Positions 16,140-27,410 of a stretch of 64,000 bases of DNA are shown here, one piece after another. The position numbers were made by a program, and so were the translations under genes. Under the pieces are notes generated by a model. The model was not told the origin of the DNA. It did not search any database and saw only the letters and a program-made list of their open reading frames with translations. The stretch is from positions 930,001-994,000 of the forward strand of contig CP076356.1 in the NCBI GenBank assembly GCA_018798825.1, read 5' to 3'. The first letter of the stretch is position 1; every line of letters starts with the position of its first letter. This DNA is from Ochrobactrum sp. BTU1. Lineage in GTDB: Bacteria; Pseudomonadota; Alphaproteobacteria; Rhizobiales; Rhizobiaceae.

Positions 16140-18326
16140 ATGCCGGTAAACCATCTGAAATCGAATATCGGCAGCCTGCCCTACATGTCTGCATTGCCAT
16201 ATAGCATTCCACTCGCTTGCGCGATGATGGCGCTTGCGGTGAGCAGTGTTTCAGCACAGGAAACGAATGCTGGAATTCAGCTGCAAACGATTGTCGTGCA
16301 GGACAATGCCAGCTCAACAGAACCTGTTAAAGGATATGTAGCTAAGGTCAGCAGTAGTGGCACGAAAACGGATACACCTATCCTGCTTACGCCCCAATCA
16401 GTGTCGGTAGTCTCAGCTACCGAAATCAAAGATCGCGAAGCGCAAACTCTTGCTGACGTGCTTGCTTATACACCAAGTTTCACGGCACAGCCCGGCCCAT
16501 TCTCGCGCGTCGCCGACCGGTTCAGAATTCGTGGATTCGACGTCGAATCAGGTACCGGTGGGATGCTGCGCGACGGGATGAGGCTACAGAACAACTCTTA
16601 TGATGGTACGCAAGAGCCATTTGGTCTTGAACGTGTCGATGTTGTACGCGGTGCGGCTTCGGTTCTTTATGGCCAGCTTTCGCCGGGCGGCTTTGTGAAC
16701 GGCGTCAGCAAACGCCCGACATCCGAGCCTCTGCGTGAAGTCTCGGTTCAGGGCGGGCTTCATAACCGTAAACAGCTTACTGCAGATTTCAGCGAAGCAA
16801 TAACCGACACATTGTCATATCGTTTGACTTTTCTTGGTCGCGACAGCGACACCAACGTTGATTACATGAACAATGACCGCATCTATATCGCCCCGGCTTT
16901 GGAATGGAAGCCTGATGAAGACACATCGCTGACCATGCTTGGCTTTTACCAGAAGACCAACACACGTTTCCCCGCTGCCTTACCCTACGAAATTGTGGAA
17001 GGCATCGGTAATGGCCCATTCATCCTCGGCCGCGACACTTTTATTGGAGAGCCGGACTATGATCGGATGAAAACTAATATGGGTGCGCTGGGTTACGAAT
17101 TTACCCATCGTTTCGACAATGATGTGCGGTTCTCGGCAAAATCACGCTATTACGAATCCGATCTGGACTGGCGTTATATGATGGCCCAGACGAGCGCCGC
17201 TGCCGTTAATCAGGTCGCACAGACAGGCATACTGGCTCGCCAGTACAGCGACCGTCATGATGGCGCGAAGGGCTTCACACATGATATGAATGTTGCATTC
17301 GATGTGGATACAGGTCCACTCTCACATTCATTGCTCGTCGGTTATGACTTTTACGACACATCGTATGATTCAGATAATTTTCGTGCAGTTGCTCCATCAA
17401 TCGACTTGAACAATCCAATCTACGGCGCAAGTTTCACAGTTAATCGTGACCCTGCTCGTAACCGTGGTGCGAAAACAACAACCGTACAGCATGGTATTTA
17501 TCTGCAAGACAAAATCACCTTTGATGAACGCTGGAACGTACTGCTTGGTGTAAGACACGACTGGGCTGATCAGGATTTCAGCTATCATGCGAACAACCAG
17601 TCGATCAGCCGCAACTCTGAAAAGACAACATGGCGCGCGGGGGTGGTTTACGAAGCTGAGAATGGACTGGCTCCCTATGTCAGTTATGCGCAATCCTTCT
17701 TCCCGATCTCGGTATCTGAATATGCCGAAGACATGAATTTCTCACCTATGACGGGAGAACAGATTGAGGCTGGCATTCGTTATCAGCCGCCCGGCACGAA
17801 TATGTTGTTCAGCGCAGCCGCCTATCAGCTTGATCAGAACAATATCGTCACCCGTACACTTGCTGATGAGCTCACACAGATCGGTCAGCGGCGTGCTCGT
17901 GGATTTGAGCTTGAGGCCAAAGCCGAGCTGACTGATTATCTGACCATGGTGGGCTCATATTCGTACACAGATGCCCGGATCACCAAGAGTGAAGAACTTT
18001 TGGAACTTGGCCAGCGCAGTGAAAACACACCCTATCATCAGGCCGCTCTCTGGATGACTTACGATGTAACTCAGTTGGGCATCGACGGACTGACCGTTGG
18101 AGGTGGTGTACGATACACCGGATGGACCAGCGCATCAGGCATAGATAAACCAATACCCGGCTACACGCTTGTCGATGCAATGGTTCGCTATGAAGTGACC
18201 AAAAACATTACCTTGTCATTGAATGCAACAAACCTTTTCAACGACGAATACGCTGTCTGCGAATTTGCAAAGTGTCTTTACGGAGATGGCAGAGAGGTTA
18301 TGGTGTCTTCCAGTTTCAAATGGTGA
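16140..18326 (+). CDS. TonB-dependent siderophore receptor (FhuA-like)
   Basis: This 728-residue outer-membrane receptor has a signal peptide ending VSSVSA-QETNAG (near residue 40). The plug domain follows (LTPQSVSVVSATEIKDREAQ, then RIRGFD, GLERVDVVRGAASVLYGQLSPGG), and a 22-strand-type barrel ends in the aromatic residue Trp (SSSFKW). The ATG at 16140 follows GGGGAATTCT; an upstream ATG at 16092 would spoil the signal peptide. Its class imports hydroxamate-type ferric siderophores using TonB energy. It is divergently paired with the matching ABC importer. Confidence 0.9.
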   Translation: MPVNHLKSNIGSLPYMSALPYSIPLACAMMALAVSSVSAQETNAGIQLQTIVVQDNASSTEPVKGYVAKVSSSGTKTDTPILLTPQSVSVVSATEIKDREAQTLADVLAYTPSFTAQPGPFSRVADRFRIRGFDVESGTGGMLRDGMRLQNNSYDGTQEPFGLERVDVVRGAASVLYGQLSPGGFVNGVSKRPTSEPLREVSVQGGLHNRKQLTADFSEAITDTLSYRLTFLGRDSDTNVDYMNNDRIYIAPALEWKPDEDTSLTMLGFYQKTNTRFPAALPYEIVEGIGNGPFILGRDTFIGEPDYDRMKTNMGALGYEFTHRFDNDVRFSAKSRYYESDLDWRYMMAQTSAAAVNQVAQTGILARQYSDRHDGAKGFTHDMNVAFDVDTGPLSHSLLVGYDFYDTSYDSDNFRAVAPSIDLNNPIYGASFTVNRDPARNRGAKTTTVQHGIYLQDKITFDERWNVLLGVRHDWADQDFSYHANNQSISRNSEKTTWRAGVVYEAENGLAPYVSYAQSFFPISVSEYAEDMNFSPMTGEQIEAGIRYQPPGTNMLFSAAAYQLDQNNIVTRTLADELTQIGQRRARGFELEAKAELTDYLTMVGSYSYTDARITKSEELLELGQRSENTPYHQAALWMTYDVTQLGIDGLTVGGGVRYTGWTSASGIDKPIPGYTLVDAMVRYEVTKNITLSLNATNLFNDEYAVCEFAKCLYGDGREVMVSSSFKW

Positions 18327-18370
18327 CACCGCTTTAACGGCTGTTGGGAATTCATGAGTAACGTCGATTT

Positions 18371-19726
18371 CTAAGAATGATCCCCTATTTTCAACTGCGA
18401 GAGCAATGTTAGACCTGTGGTCAGGTCTTCCATACCAAGCCCACCCAGACACAGCCGGATACCCGTCGCATTATCGTTTCGATCAGCACGAACGGCATCC
18501 GGCTCTGTAACAACAACGCCAAGCGTCGCCGCTGCCTTTTCGAAGGCTTCCGCTTCCGTATGAGGCATTGGCAGCCACGCATGAAAAGCACAATCATCGG
18601 TCATGATTGTTCTGTTATCGAAGAATGACCGGGCCAGTTTTGCCCTTTGCCGCGCCTCGGCACGCAAAGTACCCCTCACCGTTTCCATAACACCACTGGT
18701 AAACCACTCTTCGAGGAGCGCATAGTCTACTGGCGAAGAAGACAGTGGCAGCGCACGCAAGGCTTCCTCGGCATGTTCCTCCCAGCCTGAAGGCAAAACC
18801 AGAACGCCCAGTCGCAATCCTGGACTGAGTGACTTGGAGAGGCTCGTTACATGAAAGACGCGATCCGGTGCCAGGGTGACAAGTGGAGGAAGGTTGGGAG
18901 AGGCACCCAGTGTATAGACACCATCTTCAACAATCGGGACGTTTCGCTTGTTGCAGACGTCCACAATGTCCTTTCGCCGGTTTGCTCCCATAGAAATCGT
19001 CGTAGGATTATGAAGTGTGGGGGTCAGATAAACAAGGCGACGGCGCCCGCTGTTCTCTTCTTCGCATAGCACCCGATCGAGATCATCCGGCACCATACCC
19101 TGGTCATCAATATCAACGCTCCGCATTGGATGGCCGCGATAGCGCGCAAGTGCAATAGCTCCCGAGTAGCTGAGACGTTCTGTGACAATCAAACCATTGC
19201 CGCCGCACAGAATATCGAAAGCAAGCCAAAGTGCCTGCTGCCCGCTTCCAGCTAATATAATCCTCTTTGCGTCCGCCTCAATGCTCAGGCTTTCGAGCCA
19301 GCGCGCCAATAAACGCCGATGCTCATCATGGCCTGCTGGTGGGGGATAAAGATTGACGTGGGCTGAGTTTATTTTTCTGGATATTGCAGAAAGTGTGCCA
19401 GCCAACAATCTGTCACTTAACATAACAGGCAGGCGATTGACCGAGAAATCAATTGCAGGCCCCTTTCGCGATTCAAAGACGGCGACGAATGTACCACAGC
19501 CCTTTACGCTGCGCGCCAATCCGCGCCGCTCAAGCATCGCATAGGCTTTCGTAACTGTGCCTACTCCGAGGTTCAGTTTCCATGCCAAATCCCGATGGGC
19601 AGGAAGTCTGTCGCCGCCATGCAACTGCCCGGAGAGAATGTCCTCTGACAAAGCTTCTACTAGCCTGTTTGCGGGAGTATTGCCATTATCTGAAAGACGA
19701 GGAGTCCATGGAGACTGAAGTCGCAT
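18371..19726 (-). CDS. MocR/PdxR-type GntR regulator with aminotransferase domain
   Basis: This 451-residue protein joins an N-terminal GntR winged helix (ANRLVEALSEDILSGQLHGG ... LGVGTVTKAYAMLERRGLA, residues 19-69) to a class I aminotransferase-like domain. The PLP lysine lies in the segment TSLSKSLSPGLRLG. Such regulators sense PLP or amino acids and usually act on a neighbouring divergent gene. Here the divergent side holds no gene for nearly 300 bases before a minus-strand toxin gene, so the target is unclear. It converges on the receptor gene. Confidence 0.85.
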   Translation of the reverse strand: MRLQSPWTPRLSDNGNTPANRLVEALSEDILSGQLHGGDRLPAHRDLAWKLNLGVGTVTKAYAMLERRGLARSVKGCGTFVAVFESRKGPAIDFSVNRLPVMLSDRLLAGTLSAISRKINSAHVNLYPPPAGHDEHRRLLARWLESLSIEADAKRIILAGSGQQALWLAFDILCGGNGLIVTERLSYSGAIALARYRGHPMRSVDIDDQGMVPDDLDRVLCEEENSGRRRLVYLTPTLHNPTTISMGANRRKDIVDVCNKRNVPIVEDGVYTLGASPNLPPLVTLAPDRVFHVTSLSKSLSPGLRLGVLVLPSGWEEHAEEALRALPLSSSPVDYALLEEWFTSGVMETVRGTLRAEARQRAKLARSFFDNRTIMTDDCAFHAWLPMPHTEAEAFEKAAATLGVVVTEPDAVRADRNDNATGIRLCLGGLGMEDLTTGLTLLSQLKIGDHS

Positions 19727-20002
19727 ATGTGTACCCCCGACAGAGTGCTCGATATAACACCCTTAGTACAGGCACAAGACACCATTGGAAACCGCTTTAG
19801 CCTCGGTCAAGTATGGAAAGCTTCTTATTATGTTAAATTAACTGGTTGAAATCTAGTGCTGGCATACCGCAACGCAGTCCGTCTCCCATTGATAACCAGT
19901 CAAGATTCTTCGCGATTGCCCCTCCTCAACGGCAATATCGCCCTTTTATCTTGAACAGAAGCGAATTGGCGCCCCGTTGATCCCAAACATTAAGTTCGAA
20001 GC

Positions 20003-20296
20003 CTATCTGGTAGGAATAATATCTGGCCATTCCTGCGCTCCGTGAAGTACGCGGAGGATACGAACCGCCGATTGCGTTACAGCATAAGCCGCGACGTATG
20101 GAGTACCATTTACAACAAGTTCCCGCGTCCCGGCAATTCTGCCAACCCGACCACTCGCCGGAAAATCAATTAAGCGACGAGCAGCCGCGACGATCCGTTC
20201 GTCAACCATGATTGCAGATAAGGGATTATCCGCCTCAATAAAAGTGAAAATGGCGTCTCGATCTGATAACGCAAATGCGGACCAAGTGAGCTTCAC
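20003..20296 (-). CDS. ParE/RelE-superfamily toxin
   Basis: This 97-residue protein shows the ParE pattern: KLTWSAFALSDRDAIFTFIE, then ARRLIDFPASGRVGRI, GTRELVVNGTPYVAAYAV and VRILRVLHGAQEWP. ParE toxins poison gyrase and relatives cleave mRNA; the target here is not known. The start overlaps the antitoxin stop by four bases (ATGA), the usual arrangement for tightly coupled pairs. Confidence 0.9.
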   Translation of the reverse strand: MKLTWSAFALSDRDAIFTFIEADNPLSAIMVDERIVAAARRLIDFPASGRVGRIAGTRELVVNGTPYVAAYAVTQSAVRILRVLHGAQEWPDIIPTR

Positions 20297-20601
20297 GACT
20301 TGAGCGTCGTTGCTTTAAGGCGCGCTGCCGCCCGGCGTCTTTCGAAATGAGCCGTGACTTCATCATCCGAGACGTCCGGTCGTGGGTCGTGAAGCGCTTC
20401 AAGAACCTTGCTGCGAAACCAAGCATCGTGCGCTTCGCTGCCTGATATAAGTTCGAGCGGTAATGCCCCCTCGTTCGCCGTCCGGGTGAGCAAGATACGA
20501 ACAACATCCGACACCGTAAGACCCATACCTTCAAGCACAGCAGAGGCACGATCTCGAACTTCGGCATCAATACGAGTTTGAACGAGTGCGTTAGAAGCCA
20601 T
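20293..20601 (-). CDS. RelB/DinJ-family antitoxin
   Basis: This 102-residue protein has an N-terminal ribbon-helix-helix (ALVQTRIDAEVRDRASAVLE ... GLTVSDVVRILLTRTANEG), as in DinJ/RelB, and an Arg/Ala-rich tail that would wrap the toxin. The ATG at 20601 is preceded by a strong GGAGG; a longer frame to 20676 lacks this. It probably represses its own operon. Confidence 0.9.
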   Translation of the reverse strand: MASNALVQTRIDAEVRDRASAVLEGMGLTVSDVVRILLTRTANEGALPLELISGSEAHDAWFRSKVLEALHDPRPDVSDDEVTAHFERRRAAARLKATTLKS

Positions 20602-21169
20602 AAGTTCCTCCAAGTTAAAGCTTGATTGTAATGCATATGAATTACACAGTCTATAGAAGATTTCTGCGCGCGCCAAGCTGCTGCGTTTTTTGCCTTGGAA
20701 GGTTACGAACCACTTTCCCTCGTCTTTGCCAGGTGTGATGATTGCCGGTCAGAAACATCGGTTCCTTTAAAACTGGCATAAACTGGCGGGTTTGAAAACG
20801 GGACAGATTTGGTGGCACGAACTGATCCGTTACATGCGCTTTCCGGAAGATCAGGAATGCGTGACATAGCGTGCAGCAACCGCGGGACTAATCTCCGATC
20901 AGTATACTTTGAACGGCTGATGAGCGCGGCCAATCGTAAATCCTACGCGACTTTAACGACCGCTTCCGACGCCATTGTGGTCGTTCGAGGAATTAGGACC
21001 GTTTTCCAGAAGCTGCGGCTCAAGGGAGCTAGAAGCTGACTGAGTGTTTTGAGATGAAAGACGGGACTAGCAGTCGCCGGCCCGAACAATAAGGGCCTTC
21101 GCTAGACCTGATACGTCGGTTCTTGCTCAAGTGAAATCGACGTCGTAAATGCCCCTGGAGGGAGGAATC
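20602..21169. other. Intergenic region with decayed coding scraps
   Basis: No complete gene. A short frame near 20790-20870 reads like a protein C-terminus (KTGQIWWHELIRYMRF...) without a start, suggesting an eroded gene. Otherwise nothing supported. Confidence 0.35.
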
Positions 21170-21724
21170 ATGCATATTGCAGTGACGGGGACGCATGGTA
21201 GTGGCAAGACGACATTTATCCACGACTTCACAGCCGTTCATCGCGCTTATGAAAGCGTGCCCGAGCCCTATTGGCTTCTTGAGCAGCAAGGCGTCCCATT
21301 TGCCAATGGAGCTACGACAGCTGATCTTGAAAAGCAGCTTGCCGAAAGCTGTAAGCTGATCTTGGGTCATGCTGGTGGCCGGGACGTGATCTTCGACCGC
21401 TGTCCACTCGACTTTCTCGCCTATCTGGAGGTGGTCAGCGCTGGTGAGGGCTTTGAGTGGCTTCCGAGTGGCCGTGAACTGGCCAATGTCAGCAAAGCGC
21501 TCGCCATGCTCGATGCTGTAGTTTTTGTCCCGCTCTCATCTCCTGATGAGATCCCGGTCGAAATCGAACTTCCTCGATTGCGGAGTCGTGTGGACAGGCG
21601 CCTCAAGACCATGCTGCGCGAAGATGATCTGGGGCTATTGCACAACGGGCCACGTATTCTCGAGGTGGTGGGATCCCGGGCCCAACGTGTGGTGATGGCT
21701 GGATCGCTTTTTAGACCGACATAG
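21170..21724 (+). CDS. Small P-loop ATPase/nucleoside-kinase-like protein
   Basis: This 184-residue protein has a Walker A motif at its N-terminus (GTHGSGKTT, residues 7-15) and a downstream DRCPLDFLAYLE block like the DR-x-PLD motif of NadR-type and thymidylate-kinase-like AAA proteins. ATG 21170 has GGAGGAA upstream; an alternative start lies at 21149. No membrane or export signal is visible. Substrate and pathway are unknown; it stands alone between gene-poor stretches. Confidence 0.7.
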   Translation: MHIAVTGTHGSGKTTFIHDFTAVHRAYESVPEPYWLLEQQGVPFANGATTADLEKQLAESCKLILGHAGGRDVIFDRCPLDFLAYLEVVSAGEGFEWLPSGRELANVSKALAMLDAVVFVPLSSPDEIPVEIELPRLRSRVDRRLKTMLREDDLGLLHNGPRILEVVGSRAQRVVMAGSLFRPT

Positions 21725-22242
21725 ACACTCAAACGTCCGGTTCGGAAGCTTTCTCGCCAAAAGCCGCCATTCCGCTTCCCACCGCATGTCAGACAGCCCA
21801 CAAGGAACGCAAGATCTGATCAGACCCTTGGGTGCGCACGAATTTCAAGCCTCGATAGTTAACGGGACAAATTTGTAGGGTTGGTTTTGCTTTTGATTCA
21901 AAGTCGAGGACATGCGTGTCTTGTTTCCAGCAGTATACCGGGCCGAGATTGCAGATTGCTAGTCAATAGCCCTGAATCTCGTCCAAATCTGCAGAAACAG
22001 GACGCCACGCTCAAAGAGCAACCCACCCGTTGATTGTGATCGAAACGCCGAGGATACACTAGCGTCGGAAAAAACGCGCTGAACTCCGATGAAGATGAGC
22101 TTTCAAGTAGAAATTGGTTCCAGCTCTTTGCGGAGCTCGCAGCATAAATGCGCCCAAGAACAAAGCCGCTCTTAACCAGCCAAAATTTTTGCGACAGAAC
22201 CCACTCATTATCTATTGCTTCATGGATAGATTTCACATCAGG
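21725..22242. other. Intergenic region, no gene seen
   Basis: About 520 bases of non-coding sequence at the edge of the sulfonate catabolic island. Base composition shifts from AT-richer to GC-richer near here. No repeat or integrase remnant was recognised. Confidence 0.35.
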
Positions 22243-23238
22243 TCAGGGTCGCAGCACAACCTTCGCACGGCTTATCAAGCCGTTATCGATGTCTGCAAAC
22301 GCGTCCGCTCCTTCGGACAGGGCACGCGTTTCAAACCAGTCGAGGCCGCCAAGGTCGCCTGCGATCATCGCGGCGACAGTGTCTCTGAAATCGTCCGGCG
22401 TGTAGCAATATGCGCCCGTCAACGTAATCTCCTGCAAGGTGATCTTGCGAACGTCCAGTCCGTCACTTCCCGGAAGCAGGCCGATATGAACGATAACTCC
22501 GCCCGGTTCGACCATTTGGCACGCGGCGGCGCGCGTTGACGCGGCTCCGACTGCATCGATGACAAGATCAATGCTGTTCTCTTTCGGAGCCGCACTCTCG
22601 CCCGGCACATAAAGGCGAAAACCACCTTGCGCCGATATCATCGAATGTCGCACCGGGTTTGTCTCTGCGACAGCGATATCGCGAATACCGAAATGTCGCA
22701 GCGCAAGCGCTGCCCCGAGGCCGATTGCTCCGCCGCCAAGCACGACCGCTCTCACCTCGTCCAGAGGCGTCATCAGCAAGGCGCAGCCGCGCTTTGCCGC
22801 GCGCCAGGAAACGGCTAGCGGTTCTGCGAGTGCTGCTGTCCCCACATCGAAGTTTTCGGGAAGCGGAATGACATTGCTTTCCGGTACCACAACATATTGC
22901 GCAAAGGCGCCTTGGCGCGGCTGCATGGAAATGATTTGACGTCGAGAATCCAGGTTGGGCCGGCCAAATCGGGCAAATTTGCCATCGGCAGGTGTCACCA
23001 GCGGATTGATCGTCACTTTCTGGCCTGTCAACAGGCCATTCATCGCTTCCCCGGAAGCTTCGTGCCCGAGGATGACAGGAGGCAAGCGACGAGAATCGTG
23101 GCCATGATAGGCATGCACATCTGAACCGCAGATTCCGACAGCGTCGACCCGGACCAGGACTTCGCCTGCAGACGGGACTGGCTCGACCACATCTGTGAAT
23201 TCAAGCGTATAAGGTGCGGTATATACGAGAGCTTTCAT
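22243..23238 (-). CDS. Zinc-type alcohol dehydrogenase lacking the structural zinc lobe (HpsP-like)
   Basis: This 331-residue MDR enzyme resembles L-idonate/sorbitol dehydrogenases. Catalytic zinc ligands are present (Cys37 in GICGSD, His59-Glu60 in GHEA, Glu139 in AEPLA), and the Rossmann motif is VVLGGGAIGLGAA. The four cysteines of the structural zinc lobe are absent: the region reads NPLVTPADGKFARFGRPNLD. ATG 23238 has AAGGAAG upstream. It is the last gene of the operon that includes an HpsN-type dehydrogenase. With the neighbouring SDR it fits the pair of 2-dehydrogenases proposed to interconvert DHPS enantiomers through 3-hydroxyacetone sulfonate. That role is inferred from context. Confidence 0.75.
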   Translation of the reverse strand: MKALVYTAPYTLEFTDVVEPVPSAGEVLVRVDAVGICGSDVHAYHGHDSRRLPPVILGHEASGEAMNGLLTGQKVTINPLVTPADGKFARFGRPNLDSRRQIISMQPRQGAFAQYVVVPESNVIPLPENFDVGTAALAEPLAVSWRAAKRGCALLMTPLDEVRAVVLGGGAIGLGAALALRHFGIRDIAVAETNPVRHSMISAQGGFRLYVPGESAAPKENSIDLVIDAVGAASTRAAACQMVEPGGVIVHIGLLPGSDGLDVRKITLQEITLTGAYCYTPDDFRDTVAAMIAGDLGGLDWFETRALSEGADAFADIDNGLISRAKVVLRP

Positions 23239-23251
23239 GTTCGGCTTCCTT

Positions 23252-24022
23252 CTACTTCGCCGTAAACCCGCCATCGACGTGGATCGTCTGTCCTGTAACA
23301 TAGGCGGACGCCTCAGACGCCAGGAAGACTGCCGTTCCGTAAAGGTCGTCGAGATTGCCGTTTCTGCCGATCGCCGTCTGCGCGGCATTCGCGGCTGCTC
23401 GTTGCGGATCGGAAAAAACAGGCTCGGTCAGAGGTGTCGGAAAGAACCCCGGGGCGATTGCGTTGCAGGTTATGCCATGGCGGGACCATTCCTCGGCAAC
23501 CGCGCGCGTAAGCTGCACGATTCCCCCTTTAGCGGCTCCGTAAGGCGCCGAATTTGAAAATGCGCGCGTGGACTGCAGAGAGGCGATGTTGATTATCCTG
23601 CCCCAACCGCGTTCCCGCATGAGGGGAGCGAAACCCTGTGTCAACAGAAACGGCGCCCGAAGATGCAACGCCATATGCAGATCGAAGTCGCCGGCCGATA
23701 CCTCGGCGAACGGCTTGCGAAGGTTGACACCCGCGGCATTGACCAGAATATCGACCGCGTCGTTGCTCAAATTCACATCCGCAACGACGCGGTTAACGTC
23801 TTTTGGATCCGCAAGATCTCCGGCAACGGTCTGCACGGGGATGTTCTCGGTCCTCAGAGCTGCCTCCGCTGAGGCCAGATTGGCGATATTGCGCCCGATC
23901 AGCACAACGCACGCACCCTGCAACCCGAGAGCTGTGGCGATTGCCAGCCCAATTCCGGAATTGCCACCAGTCACGACGGCGGTTCGGCCGTCGAGATCAA
24001 AGAGGTTAGACAATCGTCCCAT
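23252..24022 (-). CDS. Short-chain dehydrogenase/reductase (HpsO-like)
   Basis: This 256-residue SDR has the cofactor motif TGGNSGIG (residues 18-25), NAAG, the catalytic Ser in INIASLQS, the Tyr-Lys pair YGAAK, and a typical end TIHVDGGFTAK. The start has GGGAG upstream. It resembles gluconate 5-dehydrogenases. Within this operon it is most likely one of the two DHPS 2-dehydrogenases that, with the zinc enzyme downstream, epimerise DHPS so that HpsN can act on one enantiomer. It should be cytoplasmic and NAD(P)-dependent. Confidence 0.8.
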   Translation of the reverse strand: MGRLSNLFDLDGRTAVVTGGNSGIGLAIATALGLQGACVVLIGRNIANLASAEAALRTENIPVQTVAGDLADPKDVNRVVADVNLSNDAVDILVNAAGVNLRKPFAEVSAGDFDLHMALHLRAPFLLTQGFAPLMRERGWGRIINIASLQSTRAFSNSAPYGAAKGGIVQLTRAVAEEWSRHGITCNAIAPGFFPTPLTEPVFSDPQRAAANAAQTAIGRNGNLDDLYGTAVFLASEASAYVTGQTIHVDGGFTAK

Positions 24023-24051
24023 GCTAGTCTCCCTGCTTCTTGAGGACGTGG

Positions 24052-25374
<1,323 letters not shown>

Positions 25375-25457
25375 TCATACCTTCGATGAGGAGCGTTCCG
25401 TTTCTCCAAAGAAACGGAAGTAGCCCGGTCGCAATAATGGTTCGGTGGCGGTTGGGG

Positions 25458-26501
25458 TTAGTCGATTTTCCCGGCAAAGGCTGCGAGCGCAGGATCGTTG
25501 CGGACCATGTGCACGAACTTCGGTTCGATATAGGTTGCGGTATCCGGATTGCTTGCAATCGTACCAACTTCGGTCATGAAGTCGCCGACGGACGAGAACC
25601 ACGAGTCAAGCTGCGAGTGCCCGTCGTTGCGTTCGAGCAGGTCACTTTGCTCTTGCAGCAAAAAGGTCTGGCGCAGATCAAATTCCGCCTGGGCAGCTTC
25701 GTCGGACACCTCGACGCCGCCCTCGGCGTAAAAGGATCTAAGCATGGCCTTCGCATCTTCGGGATGGGCTTTTGACCAGGCAATACCGCGCAGGAAAACT
25801 GCGAGGAATTTGGCGACGAGTTCAGGCTTTTCTTCAGCAAAGCCCGGTCTGACGACCAATGCTCCCGGTACGGTCGCACCAGCATCCGCGCCGGAGCAGA
25901 GGTAATCCATGCCGGCCCGCTCCTTCAACGTATAGGTGTGCGGCGCCCATACCCCAGCAATGTGGCCGTTATTGCTGATAATCGCCGAGATAACCTGCGC
26001 CTGCGCGAGATTGACGAACTCGACGTCAGCGTTGGCGACACCCCATTTGCGCAGGCACGCCCGAGCCGCGTAGTCGGCAGTGGAATTGGTCGTCAAGAGC
26101 AGTCTCTTGCCCTTTATCGACGTCGGATCAGCCTTCAGGCCATCGATGACGGTGGAGCGCGCCATAATTGCGTTGGCCTTCGACTCGTCATTCGTCAGGC
26201 CAATCGTAAGCAATCCGAACCGGGCAGCGCCCAGGACGGCAGGAACCGAACCGGTGCCTCCAACATCCCAGTCGTTTGCCTGCGCAGCGGCGATCTGCGG
26301 AGCGCCCGCCGGGAACGTGACAAAGCTGGCGTCGAGACCCACTTCGCGCCACCAGTCCTTCTCCTTCGCGATGTAGAAGGGAAGCGCCCAGTAAAGGGAC
26401 GGTTGATAGCTGATCTTGATCGGCTCAAGCTCGGCCGAACGCACTGACGGCGCGGCCATCAGCATCGAGCCCAGCATTACGGCAAGAAGAATTTTCTTCA
26501 T
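25458..26501 (-). CDS. SsuA/TauA-like sulfonate-binding periplasmic protein
   Basis: This 347-residue protein has a signal peptide (MKKILLAVMLGSMLMAAPSV, cleavage near RSA-ELEP) and the NMT1/SsuA fold: KISYQPSLYWALPFYIAKE, then FPAGAPQIAAAQANDWDVGG, and GKRLLLTTNSTADYAARACL. It would bind the imported sulfonate in the periplasm. It sits between the ATPase and HpsN genes in the same operon, which points to DHPS as ligand. Published DHPS operons more often use other transporter types, so the substrate is inferred. Confidence 0.8.
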   Translation of the reverse strand: MKKILLAVMLGSMLMAAPSVRSAELEPIKISYQPSLYWALPFYIAKEKDWWREVGLDASFVTFPAGAPQIAAAQANDWDVGGTGSVPAVLGAARFGLLTIGLTNDESKANAIMARSTVIDGLKADPTSIKGKRLLLTTNSTADYAARACLRKWGVANADVEFVNLAQAQVISAIISNNGHIAGVWAPHTYTLKERAGMDYLCSGADAGATVPGALVVRPGFAEEKPELVAKFLAVFLRGIAWSKAHPEDAKAMLRSFYAEGGVEVSDEAAQAEFDLRQTFLLQEQSDLLERNDGHSQLDSWFSSVGDFMTEVGTIASNPDTATYIEPKFVHMVRNDPALAAFAGKID

Positions 26502-26544
26502 TCACACATCCTCCGTTTGAGTTGCCAGTTCGCAGCCAGTGCGG

Positions 26545-27339
26545 TCAGGCGATCTCCATCGCCTTTTCTTCGCGAAGGCTGCGCCATATCCGCGTGCGCA
26601 GATGGACGAAACTCTCAAGATCCATGACGTCCTCGATCTTCTCGTGCGCATCCCAATTTTCGGCTTGCCTTACGGATCGGATATCGATCATTTCCTTTAC
26701 CCTGCCGGGCTGCCGCGACATGATGGCCACTCGATCGGCAAGGTAGACCGCCTCCTCCACCGCGTGAGTGATGAACATCACGGTACGCGGATTGACGCGC
26801 GCCAGCCGAACCAGTTCCTCCTGCATGACGACACGGGTTTGCGCATCGAGCGCGCCGAACGGTTCGTCCATAAGCAAAACATCGGGGTCGAGCACATAGG
26901 CCCTGGCGATCGACACACGCTGCTGCATCCCGCCGGAAAGCTGGTGGGGAAAGGCGTTTTCGTAGGCCTGGAGGTTCATCAAGGAAAGCGTGCTTGCGAT
27001 GCGCGCGTCACGCTCAAACTTAGGCACTTTCTTATTGCGCAAGCCCAGCTCGATGTTCTGACGAACCGTTTTCCATGGCATGAGCGCGAACTGCTGGAAC
27101 ACCACTGCTCGATCCGGGCCGGGGCGAGTTACAGGCTTTCCGTTTACGGAAACCATCCCCGAGGTGGGGAAGTCGAAACCGGCGACAAATCGCAAGCAGG
27201 TCGTCTTGCCGCAACCGGACGGGCCGACAACCGCGACAAACTCCTTGTCGGCAATTTCCAGATTGACGTCCTTCAGCGCGACGAAGCCATCCTTCTTGCC
27301 GTAGACACGACCGACACCATCAAGGCGGATAATTCCCAT
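26545..27339 (-). CDS. SsuB/TauB-like ABC importer ATPase
   Basis: This 264-residue ATPase has Walker A GPSGCGKTT, Q-loop PGPDRAVVFQQFALMPW, signature LSGGMQQR, Walker B VLLMDEPFGALD and the switch His of FITHAVEEAV. These are the hallmarks of nitrate/sulfonate/taurine importer ATPases. It would energise the heterodimeric permease encoded just upstream. The trailing region (MIDIRSVRQAENWDAHEKI) is normal for the family. Confidence 0.88.
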   Translation of the reverse strand: MGIIRLDGVGRVYGKKDGFVALKDVNLEIADKEFVAVVGPSGCGKTTCLRFVAGFDFPTSGMVSVNGKPVTRPGPDRAVVFQQFALMPWKTVRQNIELGLRNKKVPKFERDARIASTLSLMNLQAYENAFPHQLSGGMQQRVSIARAYVLDPDVLLMDEPFGALDAQTRVVMQEELVRLARVNPRTVMFITHAVEEAVYLADRVAIMSRQPGRVKEMIDIRSVRQAENWDAHEKIEDVMDLESFVHLRTRIWRSLREEKAMEIA

Positions 27340-27410
27340 TTCCTTCTCCTCCAGAACATTCCGTGCGCTGCAGCCAAGTGCACTGGCCGCCTAAGTCGCA
27401 ACGCCGTAAC

